Shown here in pieces: positions 11,609 to 23,300 of a stretch of 64,000 nt of DNA. How positions within the stretch are numbered: position 1 is the stretch's first letter; each line of letters begins with the position of its first letter. The translations under genes were made by a program, and so were the position numbers. The notes below the pieces were generated by a model that searched no databases, was not told the origin of the DNA, and saw only the letters and a list, made by a program, of their open reading frames with translations. This stretch comes from Bonia amplexicaulis (taxonomy: Eukaryota > Streptophyta > Magnoliopsida > Poales > Poaceae), in NCBI GenBank assembly GCA_036346245.1, contig CM070761.1, positions 16,648,803-16,712,802 of the forward strand, written 5' to 3'.

Positions 11609-13203
11609 TGCCTTTGGGTCATCAAATTCCTGATGATGCTTTCTTGGGGTAATACCCAACTGAAGAACAGCTAGCCTATATATTCTAAATGGACTATAAT
11701 GATATTTTTAGGTAGTGAGTATTAAAACAATATATTGTTTATCATGTCGTTGAGATTTAAATCAGAGGAGTTGCTACTTAAATCTAGTAGCAATGGTTGT
11801 AAATGGTAGTGTCATGAAGTAGTAGTAGCATTCCGGGCTCATAGGTTAGACCAAGGTGTTACACAAAATCATGGGACTTCTGGAAAATTGCTTCTCTCTA
11901 TTAAGAAAAAGGGATCTAGACCCTAAAATAAAGAGAAGTCGAGTGGTTTATTTGCATCTGATCATCAGTTACCATTGTGCAACTTTCTTTTATGTGGAGT
12001 ATACTATCACTCAAGCCTCTACATATTTACTGTATGTTCCGTGAAAATGATTAGCTCACAGAGAATCTTGCATTGCTACCTTAATACCTTTGAAAATAAA
12101 TAACAAATCCTCCCAATTACTTTGACAAAGAGCGACTTAACACTTTTACAAATTGTATATATGTTCTAACTGTAATCTTCGTAAATCAGTAAAAGTTAAC
12201 AAAGTGCAACTAGATAGCAAAGCAATATTTATCCTCAACAAGTATTTTCCTTTGCTTTCTCATCATGGATTAGCTAGGCGATAGATCCATGTTCCATTAA
12301 GTAGCTGTGCCATCTGATGCTAATTGGCCTTCTGTACTCAAAAGCTTGTCTTGGATAGCCGAAAAGTGTTAGGCCATGACAAATGCTAGTAGCACTATAA
12401 TAGTGGATCATGAGTTGCCATTTTGTATGCTACAATAAGTTTACCAAAGCTGCATCAATCATATATATATTAATAGGATCTCTTGCCACACTTCCATATA
12501 TACATGCATGGGTTCCTGCTAGAATTAGTTGTCCCTCTCTCTCATTTCGTTTTGTTTCTAGGACTGAAATTTGCTGGTATAAATTTTCACACCAACAGCT
12601 TTAGTTTTACATGCATCTCTCTTGCCTTGTTAATTAGGGAAGTATATTTTGCTGCGGAATTTGCCATGCATCTCTCTTGCAATCAAACTGTAGAATTAAC
12701 TTCTACTTTGTTGGGTGCCCTAGATCTAATCGTGAGTGAGCCGTCCAATTGCATGGCGTTTTTGTCTCATTGTGGCTTTTGAGTCGAGCAACATTTGGCA
12801 GGCACTAGACGCATCCAATGCTACGTGATTGCTGAGTGTTTAGCCACAAAGGAGAGGGCGCCATAAACTCACACGTCATGTTCCATCCTTGCAAGATCCA
12901 TTTTTTCCTGGGCAAAGCAACGTAGAACGACTTCAAGAATGTAGGATGGCAGAAGCTGTTGCTTTGCAACAGTACAAAGAGGCTGTTAATGGCCAAAGCA
13001 TTCTGCATGAACCACCGTTGATTCCAACAAAAAAAAAATGGATTTTTCTTGTGAAAAAGGCTCAAAAGCAGCTGCTCCTACGGAGAACTAAATGCCGCTG
13101 ACAAGAGCTTCCGACTTATGTTGACTGGAATTCAGGTTCATTGAATCTGCCCGCAATAGTTACCCTTGGTCAGGAAGAATTCCAGCGTTGAATTCTTGTC
13201 TAC
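11609..13203. other. Intergenic DNA, no gene supported
   Basis: The stretch is AT-rich with scattered frames of 60-99 codons, such as 12483-12782 and 12889-13101. These lack recognisable domains, codon pattern or splice-joined partners. Two near-identical ATGCATCTCTCTTGC segments occur near 12611 and 12667. I see nothing else that can be named. Confidence 0.5.
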
Positions 13204-13206
13204 TTA

Positions 13207-14946
13207 GGGCCTGTTTGGGACTGCTCTGCTCCAATTTTTACAGCTCTGCTCCACCAACTCTACCATGGAGCAGCTCCACTGTGGAGTTCCTGGAGCAGGT
13301 GGTCATGTTTGGCACGCAGCTAGCTCCAGCTCCAGGAATGTGAGGTTTCCCTGAGAAAGGTCCAATGTGCCCCTGAATGATGTTTGGTGTATGTTTTGAT
13401 GTGTGCGGAGCATATGTAACTGAATTTTTTTGTTGTCAATTGAAATATGATGTAAAATATTATAATCGCAAATAATTTATTCGAGAAAACCGAAATTAAT
13501 ATTATAATCGCAATTGTTGCCAATTAATTTATTATATATATTTGCCGTGTCATTAAATCAATGGAGAAATCGAAAGAACGGCCAGGACATTAGCGGTTCT
13601 CTAGCAATCACATATTCATATTATTCTGAAAATTATATACATCGGGTAACCTGATAAAATTCACAAATAGTTGAATGCATCTCTGAAGCAACAATACGCA
13701 GGACCAAGTAGCTGAACACATTTCGGATCTAATCATCATTAACAAACAATTGGAAACATCTCGAAGCAAGCATTAAAAACTATTTTGCCATGATTCAAAA
13801 ACAGGCAACACATCCATTCATCTCACAATGATTCAGAACAAAGCTTACAACACAAGTCTAGCATAACAGTGGAGTTATTGAGATAGAGGAGCTTCAATGT
13901 CGAACACACTTGTCAGAATAATTCCATGCTTTCATCTGATTGCATATCCATGCGAATGAAACCCGTTCTCCCTCCTCAGCACATCCAGGGTTAATCCTAC
14001 AACAAATTCATGTAAACCAAAATAAAACAGTCCTAATGTAAACCAAAAAACAAAAGAAGTCCTAGTCGAACCATCTAAACACCAAGGCTGAAAAGGAATG
14101 ATTTTACAACCTCATAGGAGTACACAACAAGTAAACAAGCTATCAAGCTCTACCCATGACCAACAATCCACTGAAATATGATAAACCGAACTTGACAAAG
14201 ATGGAGACCCTAGCTTATGATCAAGCATTTGTCACACAAGATTCATCAAACAAATCTACAAGAAAAGAATCCTTAGCAACAATCAATCCACAAGATTTGT
14301 CGCGATAGAGGCATGCATGGCGGCGGCAGCGCCAGCCGCGCCAGCGCCGCGCCGCAGCCCGCCGTGCCACGCCGGCGAGAGGTACCGTAGTCCACCCCAC
14401 GCACGCCCATTGGATCGCCCATTGGATCCACGAGCGTCAGCGGGGGGGGCGGAGGAGAGGCGGCGGGTGGGGGCGGAGGAGAGGGGCGGCGGGGGGGGTG
14501 GAGGAGAGGCGGCGGGTGGGGGGAGGAGGAGGCGCGGCGGGTCCCAAGGAGGAGAGAGTCGCGGCGGGGCGGAGGAGAGGGCTACAAGGGGGGGAGGAGG
14601 AGGGGCGGCAAGGGGGGGGTGGAGGAGGCGGGCGGGGGCGGAGGAGGGGCGGGGGGTCATGGAGGAGAGAGTCGCATGGGTCGGGCGGAGGAGAGTCACA
14701 GGCGGGTGGGAGAAGGAAAAGAAACGAATCAGACGGAGAGGAATTGTGTAATGGCGGTGGTGGGTAATTTTCCCCAACTCCATGAGGAGATACAAACTTC
14801 GCTTCTAGAGTACCTTGAGGAGCTCCAAAAACGTGGGCAGCCTTCAACTCCACCTTTTTGGAGCGAGTTTTGAGTTGGACCCGTTTGGCTAGACAAGTTT
14901 GGAGCAGAGTTGAAAAAGCTGGAGCGGAGCAGTTCCAAACAGGCCC
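13207..14946 (+). mobile_element. 1.74-kb TIR element with TTA target duplication (PIF/Harbinger-like)
   Basis: The ends GGGCCTGTTTGGGACTGCTC and, inverted, GGGCCTGTTTGGAACTGCTC begin terminal inverted repeats that stay similar for about 47 bp (through GCTCTGCTCCA). TTA flanks both sides at 13204-13206 and 14947-14949. A 3-bp TTA duplication fits the PIF/Harbinger (Tourist) superfamily. There is no transposase reading frame, so the element is non-autonomous. The left two-thirds are AT-rich. A segment at about 14310-14750 is strikingly GC-rich and gives long overlapping frames on both strands (14317-14751, 14283-14795). This segment may be captured host sequence, but no domain is visible. Confidence 0.8.
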
Positions 14947-14949
14947 TTA

Positions 14950-15602
14950 ATGGCATTTCCCTGATTAAAGCTTTCCCAAAACGCACACTAACCCTTTATT
15001 AGCAAGTTGACTCCGGTTGGTGAGCTTTGTGCCTTCAAATCAAGAAAAACGCCACCCTTGATTATTTAGCACATGGAGATCGTCTTAATTATCCTGAAAA
15101 CCTCGTCGCAGAACACAAAAACCATAGCAAATTGACACCTCAAATATTAAATTTGTACATTTAGAGCCTGTTTGGAATGGAGTATTTCAGCAAACAATTT
15201 TAAAAAAACAGTAATATTGTTTCTGCAAAATTCTTGTTATCCAAACGAGTCGTTAATATGTAAACTAAACTATCAGCTAACCGATGCAAAATCAAACTAG
15301 TCATAATTTGACAGTTAAATTAAAGAGCTTCTGCTTCTAATTTCTAACTTCTTAATTTCATTTTTTTTGGTTTTTTTGGGGCTTTTTTGCTATTTTTTTG
15401 TCTCTTTATTTTTTTTTTGCATTGTTCTTGATGATATAAATTTCGTGTAAAAAACTAACATCAAATACATTGCAAAAAAGTATAAAGACTGAGTTTATAA
15501 GCCTTTGGAGCACTAATATTTGACTTGATCTATGAAAAAGTTATTAAATCTGAAATGATTCCAAATTTCCAAGTAGCCATCTGACAAGAATCTGCCGTGG
15601 AT
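14950..15602. other. Intergenic DNA with decayed MITE ends
   Basis: No gene is seen. A GAGCCTGTTTGGAATGGAGT stretch at about 15163 resembles the end of a TIR element. The T-rich region at 15330-15420 resembles the interior of family-B MITEs in degenerate form. Confidence 0.4.
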
Positions 15603-15840
15603 GGGCCTATTCTTTACGGCTTCTAAAAGCGGCGTTTGTCTTTTGCTACAGTATATAACTTTTAAATGGAGTATTTTCTCAAAACGGGATCTATAAGTTA
15701 ATTGTAGTACACGTTAAAAGTCTAACATATGTATCAACCAAAATCACAAACGAGCATCTCTCCTCGCAATCTCTGTTACAAACAACTAAAATTCAAAAAT
15801 TTCAACTAAAAATCATAAGCTGCAGCTAAAAAGAATAGAC
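15603..15840 (+). mobile_element. MITE-like repeat, family A, copy close to the APS kinase promoter
   Basis: The copy starts GGGCCTATTCTTTACGGCTT and ends AAAAAGAATAGAC, giving short inverted ends around CTATTCTTT. The interior carries the full family-A order: GCTACAGTATATAACTTTTA, AAACGGGATCTATAAGTTAA, TGTAGTACACGTTAAAA, ATCACAAACGAGCATCTCTC, AATCTCTGTTACAAACAACT. It ends only about 20 bp upstream of the TATA box of the next gene. Confidence 0.7.
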
Positions 15841-15861
15841 GAATGTTCCCATTTCATCGTC

Positions 15862-15870
15862 CTATAAATA
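15862..15870 (+). promoter_or_regulatory. TATA box of the APS kinase gene
   Basis: CTATAAATA lies about 130 bp before the start codon at 15995 and is followed by a CT-rich stretch (ATCTCTCTCTCCTCG), as is common at plant transcription starts. Transcription probably begins near 15895. Confidence 0.6.
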
Positions 15871-15994
15871 GTATCATCTCTCTCTCCTCGTTAGCTTATC
15901 AAATTTGGCTTGACACGTTCACGCACAAAACATTTATATAGCACTCACCGGTCACCAAGCCACCATTGCTCGCGCGCGCGCACGAATTTGCGCC

Positions 15995-18900
15995 ATGCTC
16001 GCGAAGGCTCCTCCTCGGCCGTGCTCCGGCGCCGGCAGCAGAGTCCCGTGCCGCCGTGCACCGGCGAGACCGGGGTCGGTCAGCCTCGCCGGAGCAGGCG
16101 CGAGGAGGCTCGTCGAGGCGAGGCCGATGACCGTCGTGCTGGCAGCCGCCGGGGAGAGGAGTACTGTGGGGCCGGACGCCGTGCCGGCGGCGGCGGACGG
16201 GAAGAAGCTCGTCAATGGGCCGGCCGTGGCAGGTGCTTGCAATTGATTCCAAGCGTTCGTTCTCGTCGCAGTTAATTGCAGTATTTGTTTTGTTAGCTAA
16301 TTAGGACGTACACTAATTATGTTTCTCATTCTTGGGAGGAATCTTCGGTTTGGTTTCGTGTTGGGTAATTAGTACGATGTTTTCTTTGTGTTCGTGTCAG
16401 CTATACATATAACATAAACTAACTTTTAAAGTACAATGGTTATTGTTTAGAAAAATGATGTTAGATATGTAGATTGTACTTGCAAAGGTGCATGAATAGC
16501 AACAAAAAGTGCAAAAATCGTATAAGAGGTTAGCAAATAAAATTTAAAACTGCCCATTGTCAATGAATAGTAGCATTTCTATTTTTAAAAGCAAATTTGT
16601 CGCACAGGTTTTTTTTTTTTTGCTTTTTTGCAAAACTAGTTCATGAGCATGCCTGAACTACATATGTGGGCACTGAATTCTATTTCCCTTGTCAATGAAT
16701 AGTTTCTATTATTAAAAGCAAATTTATCACACAGTTTTTTTTTTTTTTTGCAAAACTAGTGCATGAGCATGCCTGAACTATATATATGGGTACTGAATTT
16801 TATTTTCCTTTGGTTGCATCATCATAAATAGTTGTTTCTAAATAAAGGCTTAGGGCTAACTGGTAGTGAAGAAAATACAATCCAAATTTAATGCTACAAC
16901 AGTACCACTGTATCAACCATATACAATTCAATTCTTTTTTTTTTTTTGAGATCTCGACTGATTTTCAGATATGTTTCTCACCATGTGCCACACCACACGC
17001 CCACACATGATCCATTAGTATATTTGTGCATGCCTAATCCTCAGAACCACCACTACTGACTTTGCTTCTGATTCCATCGAACAATTAATAGCAACGTGAT
17101 CGAGCCCAACGTACGGATGAAAACGATTTTGGGTGAATCTGACTTACAGCTGAGCTGTGCTTGTCACTAGTCCTCAGTATATGTTGACATCTAGTGTAGC
17201 GATTTCTCCGTATCAATAAACCGCGAAATCCGTATAAAAATGACTGGTTTTGTCAACCATTTATGATGGATGGATGAATAGTAATCAATAAATACCTCGC
17301 AATTTTGTGTCTGATCAGATGTGGGGAGAAAGTACTAGAAAGAAAGGTAGGCCCTTCTTGGTTTTTATAGAAGAAATCATCACGTTTGTCCTCGTGGCTT
17401 GGAGATGATCACTTTCAGTGTCTTTATCAGCTGAGGCACGAATTGCGTAGTTGAGGATCACCGGTTAAGGCCGCTGCCTTTGCTTTGCTTTCTGAAAATA
17501 ACTACATGACAAGGCACTGTCAGATAGCCTACATGCACCGGCTTACCATAAGGAATTGAACACCAAACCAGAGACCCAGACAGATTGATCCATGGAACCT
17601 AAATTCAATTACACCATGCTGTTGAACAACGCGAAACCAAGACATATTATGCTTGCGGTCCTTCATTTGTGAATATTCTCTAGTTAACCTCGATATGTAC
17701 TGGATAATATGTTTCTTGATTGCTGTGGATTATGCAAGTCTATCCTTTGATTGATTTGACCTTTTTCAGAAATGTAAAGGGAAAAAAACTTGATTCATAT
17801 GCTTCTTTATTTGGCACTGGTTGGTGTTGACAAAACCATAGGTTTGGTGATACTGAGGTGTCTGGGACCCTTAATGGGAATGATCATATATCACGAACAT
17901 ATCCAGGCAACCTAAGATTGTCAATTTCCTTCAAGGTGGGGTGACCACTTCATATTTCAGAAGTGGAGCACAGCACCCTTCTTTTGATGGAAACATCGGA
18001 GAGTGCAGGAATCAGCATCTCTTAAGGTTTCAGTGATGGGAAATCACACTCTTCGATGCCATACACCAAATATGCTTCAAACTTCAGAATGGTGTAATTT
18101 ACTAGCGTCTTGTAAAAGACATCCTAAATCTCAGATAATTCTTGCAGTATCCTATTCTACAAGCTTTAGCATCTGTAGATTCTTATGGGTCTGAAATTAC
18201 CAGGTATCAGCAAGCTTGTGACCTCAACTGCTGGGAAATCGACAAACATCCTGTGGCATGACTGCCCAATAGGGCAGCCTGAGAGGCAGAAGTTACTGAA
18301 CCAGAAGGGCTGTGTTGTGTGGATCACTGGCCTGAGTGGCTCAGGTATGTACGAGCTAATCAAATCTTCATGGTCATATACTGAAAATGATGAGCCTCTT
18401 ATATCTGACAAGTTATTATCATCGACTTCAGGAAAAAGCACACTCGCATGCGTACTGAGTCGTGAGTTGCACTCCAGAGGTCATCTGACCTATGTTCTCG
18501 ACGGCGACAATCTAAGGCACGGGTTGAATCGAGACCTTGGCTTCAAAGCAGAGGACCGTGCTGAAAATATACGCAGAGTAGGTATGTTTGGTTCACAAAT
18601 ATCTCCATTATGGTAAGTTTTAGCCTTTTAACTTTACTGCTACTAATTCTGTTTGTGTCCTACATTTCAGGAGAAGTAGCAAAGCTATTTGCAGATGCTG
18701 GCCTGATCTGCATTGCTAGCTTGATATCACCCTACAGAAGTGATCGAAGCGCCTGCCGCAATTTACTGTCCAATTCTGCATTCATTGAGGTATATATGCT
18801 CAACTTTGAAACAACCATGTAGACAAGTACAACGTGGTTGTCTTATTATACTTGGCATCCTATCAAGTTTTTCAGTAAGATATCTGGCTCGGAGGAGCAT

Positions 18901-19371
18901 ATATTCTGTAGGTGTTTCTGAATGTCCCACTCGAAGTATGTGAAGCGAGGGATCCGAAAGGCCTTTACAAGCTTGCCCGTGCCGGCAAAATAAAAGGTAA
19001 AAGAACCAGCAGATTACAATTTTCTTCTTACTATTTTGCAAAGCTTACTGATGAAACCACCTGCAGGGTTTACTGGAATAGATGACCCTTATGAGCCACC
19101 TTGTGATTGTGAGGTTAGCCCAAATCTTTGATCGCTAGACTACCATCAGCATCTCTGGAAAATCAAAACTTCAGTATTAGTACTATCGATTACTCTGAAA
19201 AAAAAAGGGTTCCTAGTACTAAGAGGATGATTCTTCACTTCTCTGATTCAGCCATTGAACTACTCTATGCAGATAGTGATACAGTGCAAAGTTGGGGACT
19301 GCCCTTCGCCTAAATCAATGGCTGATCAAGTAGTGTCATACCTTGAAGCGAACGGATTCTTACAGGACTAG
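15995..19371 (+). CDS. APSK: Adenylyl-sulfate (APS) kinase, plastid-type
   Basis: Exons 15995-16232, 18204-18344, 18432-18581, 18671-18789, 18912-18996, 19067-19113 and 19273-19371 join in frame to 292 aa. The enzyme phosphorylates adenosine 5'-phosphosulfate with ATP to make PAPS, the sulfate donor for sulfotransferases. Residues 1-80 are Ala/Arg-rich, as expected of a plastid transit peptide. The P-loop GLSGSGKS is at 122-129, followed by LDGDNLRHGLNRDL (149-162), ISPYRSDR, and CEARDPKGLYKLARAGKIKG with FTGIDDPYEPP. Cys100 (WHDC) and Cys133 (KSTLAC) are spaced as the redox pair of Arabidopsis APK1 (Cys86/Cys119), so thiol control is likely. Intron 1 is long (1.97 kb). The first ATG is chosen because it opens the only frame that feeds exon 2. 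All introns are GT-AG. The gene converges on U2AF. Confidence 0.94.
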
Positions 19372-20197
19372 AGATGGATGTTTGTGACAGAGCTTTAGCA
19401 GCAATTGGATTGTGAATGGTGTGTATGAATGTACCTGTTCATGATGTATCAAAGTCAGATCCTTTGGTTCATCATACTTGCCGGCAACTTGGTTGTGTTG
19501 GCACAATCGCTTCCCCTGGATATTCTAGATTGAACGTATCTATCAGAAATTATGTTGTTTGTGATGTAAAATACGAGACAGTGTTTATATCGAGAGACAA
19601 TGATGTGAAGTATGGAAAGGCATTTACATCGGAGAAAAAGGTGTACATTGTTACAATGAATTGGAATGTTTACACCCAACAAGAAATGGCCCATGAACCC
19701 CTTAAAAAAAGAGAGGCTGTAAGAGCTCACCTTTCACTGCAGTCTTGTGACTATAATTGCCATGATACTGATCAATGTCACAATGGGAATGAAAGGCGTG
19801 CAATTTGTCAATCTTTCTTTATATTTTTGTGATGCGGTTTGCACCACTTAAGTCGTCCACATGGCACCGAAGTTGATGAATTACATCCTCCTTTCCGGTA
19901 AGTATGTACATCTGTCAATTGAGGTTTCTAATAATACCCTAGGCAATACATATTATCGCGTAACATCCAATACTCCTAGTAAGAAATTTCTATTGTTGTC
20001 ATTTTGTCTCATGAGCTTACTAAGAAATTTCAATTGCTGTCCGTGAGAGGTTACGAGTTAGAACTACTGCACCCAGGCGAATCGAACAATACAGACATTA
20101 TACGCAGAAACAAGCACCAACTTTTTTAGACAATGTATCAACTGACTTTTAGACAAATGTATCCAACTGATGGTCCTGCAAGAAATCTCCAGACTAC

Positions 20198-20294
<97 letters not shown>

Positions 20295-20385
20295 GTTTAA
20301 CGTGGAAAACTAGATGTGATTCTCAAACTAACATTAAGAAAATCGAATCCGCTTCATGGGCGTTACAACCCATAGGATTTTGATT
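19372..20385. other. Convergent intergenic spacer and 3' UTRs
   Basis: About the first 450 bases are likely 3' UTR of the APS kinase transcript, and the last few tens of bases are 3' UTR of U2AF on the other strand. Open frames at 19416-19832 and 19455-19730 overlap each other on opposite strands and show no domain. The spacer also carries the TA microsatellite. Confidence 0.5.
20200..20291. repeat. (TA)46 microsatellite
   Basis: About 92 bp of uninterrupted alternating TA lies between the 3' ends of two convergent genes. It is self-complementary and expected to be length-variable. Confidence 0.97.
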
Positions 20386-23300
20386 TTAACCGTCGTATTC
20401 ACCATCAGCAAACTTGTTCTCAGGGTAGAACACAGCAACCACCTGGTTCTCGCCAAACTTTCTCCCGTTCATCCCTGTCTTCGCCTTGGTCGAGCCGTCA
20501 ACATCTGCATATTCCAAAAACACCTGCAATGCAGAAAAAAGTTTGGAAATCAGAATAGTTTCATTCCTGCACAATCCATGTTGATGTTAAAATCGCATAA
20601 AACCGGGACTCACCTTCCCAACTCCAGCAACAGGAGCACCGCTGGGATCGGGTCGTGGGATTACAACTTTCACCAAGTTACCTGTCCAAGTGTTAGTGAG
20701 TACATGCACAAGATAGATAAAACAATATATGATCAATCAAATCAAAGTGAAAAGAATAGTGTGTCTTCTGTAGGTTAGGCCCGATTGCCAATTTTGCATA
20801 AGGTCGGACTATAAAAGACTCTGCAATGGCATTATGTGGGACTACAAAAAAGACACACAAAAGACAAACACACAAAAGAAAACCAGTTCAGTAACTGAGC
20901 AAAGGCAAACGCAATGATAAGACACGAATGTAAGAGTTCAAAACAAAGGGATGGACAAGTCTGCGAGTTTCTTGCTGTTTACCGTATTTGTGCCCTTCTT
21001 CCCTCATGTCTTCCACAATGTCCTCATATTCCTCGTCATCTCTCAGTTCATCTACGGAAACCACCTGGGTCAGGCATACCACCTTTGTCGGAAGGGATCC
21101 TCCAACTTGGTACACGAGTCTCTGCTCAGAAAGCAACAGTCAGACTTTGGAAGGCTAATACAAACTGATTGTTGTTTTATAAAATCATCATGTTTTTTAA
21201 AAGCACAGTTGTACCTGCAATTGCACCTGTTGTTGTGCCTGCAACAAAACACTTTCTTGCTCTGGCCTAGGTTGAGCAGCTCCTTGGTTTGCTCTCCTAA
21301 CAGTGAGGGTCTTGTCTCCCATCTTGATACCATTAAGAGCAGCACAGGCAATGTCGGTGACAGTAATATCCTGGTATACACAGAAGGCATAGCCCTTCGA
21401 GTTACCAGTTTCCCTATCCTTCACAAGATCAAATCCTCGAAGAGGTCCAAAGGATTCAAGCAACTCCCGCACTTGAGCCTCTGTGAAGTAATAGGGGAGG
21501 CCACCCACAAAAATGCGGTCAGGACCTTCTAAACCTCCAGATGAGCCAGGTGTCAAGCCAACAGCCGCAAGATTGAGATTGGGGTTTGGCTGGCTTGGAC
21601 CCAGTGCAGCTGCCAGGGAAGGATTATAATCTGTTGGCCTTCTAACCTTCACTGGTGCTCCCTCGAGCATTATGCCATCTAAGGCCATTGCATTGCTTGC
21701 TTCCTCAACAGACCTCATCTCCACAAAAGCAAATTTCTTGTCATGGTTTATGTATACATTAAGAACAGCATCACCTGGACCAGCTGTGTTTCCTCCAATA
21801 GCAGCCATAACTTGATTGAAGAATATGGCAACTGTCTGCAGAAAAGAAGACCAAAATAATCAGTGCAGGCCACAAAAGGAGAAAGAGACGTCAGGAAAAA
21901 TAAGTTACTCATAATTACCTGCTCATTAGCGGTTGGAGGAAGTCCACCAACATAAACACGCCGAGCATGCCGAGTAGCCTAAGAGAAGGGTGGTTAACCA
22001 TATTGCATATCGCAAAGCAAAGGTAACTCAAGGAAAGTCATACGACTCATACCTGTTGTGTCATGGCTTGTGGCTGAATAACAAGTGGATTGAACTGGTG
22101 CAAATAAAAGTTCAAATTAGAAAGTAATAACAAAACATCAGATAGAAGATATAAAGTGTCATATCTCCCAGGCAATTCATTCTGCCACCACCAGAAAAGT
22201 TGCAAACCAGAACGAATCAGATTGCCTAGTGATGACAGAATGGACCATCGATAGTTTGAGCTCTAGCTACAATGCATCTTAAAAGGAAGATAGCACTCAC
22301 CTGTCCTGGAGTGAAATTAAACATGTTCGGAAGCATTCCAGGAATAGCAGGGGGCACTGCGGGTAGCTGACCTGCAATTTATCAACAGATAATTCATAAG
22401 AAAAAAGATCAATTTTCTCATAGGAATATAAGTGATTATCATTTAAAAAATTGACACAATCCCACCACTACTGTGAATATACAATAAAGGTCCAGTTTCC
22501 CAAATTCCACGTAGGGGAATGTATAGAATATCTTCAAGGAGACAAGGACTAAAAGTAATAACTACAAAACTACCAGAATGTAATACTAGCTACTAGTCAA
22601 AGACGAACAAGATATCAAACCAGATTGTTTCCTCCTTGTACATTAAAGCTATAGTAGTCGGCTCATCCCATTGGCAGCAGTTGGACAAAGTGGCCCAAGA
22701 TTGCTTTCCTACCCATATGTATATACAACAAACAAACACCAAGAACAAGAAACAAGAAAAATCTCACTCAGTTCCAGTTACCAGGTATAATAAAATGCAA
22801 ATATCCAGGTATAATAAAATGCAAATATACAAGTCTTCGTTATAAGAAAATATCATCCACATAGCAACAAGTACAATGCCTTCAAGGCATCCAGTGGTAC
22901 TAAACTGCAGGGTTCCATATCTCAGTATGGTGCTGGTTCGCAAAGCTCAGCCAATTTCTGGTGGCAGGCCAGAAAGAGGCCAGTTGCCAGTCTTTCCCTA
23001 GAGAATCCCAGGCGAAAAAAGTAAATTTTCAATAATTGACTGGGAACCACTGAGATTTGTAAATTGGAACCCCGCTAACATTGCTGAAATAAGAAATAAT
23101 CACTGGATTTATGATAACAATGATTTGCAAAGTTGGTTGTTAAATGCAAGTTCTTGACAAAGCCATGCCATGACTATTAATGGCACTATAGTGAAAACGA
23201 ATGGTTGCACAGAGCCATTCCAGCAGCAGTAACTGTTCATTACAAATGTTTGTGCATAATAACTTCTTGACAAGTCCATTGGTGGGCAGCTTTTTAAAGT

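Noticed and set aside
14283..14853. Proline- and glycine-rich frames of up to 170 codons in the TTA-flanked element
   Set aside because: All frames on both strands are open together because stop codons are rare in GC-rich sequence. No homology signature or splice partner is visible.
18003..18203. Extra coding exon of APS kinase upstream of exon 2
   Set aside because: The open frame at 18003-18194 is in a different frame, and the 18185 ATG lies upstream of the acceptor at 18203. Joining exon 1 directly at 18204 restores GGT and the conserved ISKLV...NILWHDC order.
19416..19832. 138-codon plus-strand frame after APS kinase
   Set aside because: It lies in the probable 3' UTR, shows no domain, and is overlapped by an equally featureless minus frame.
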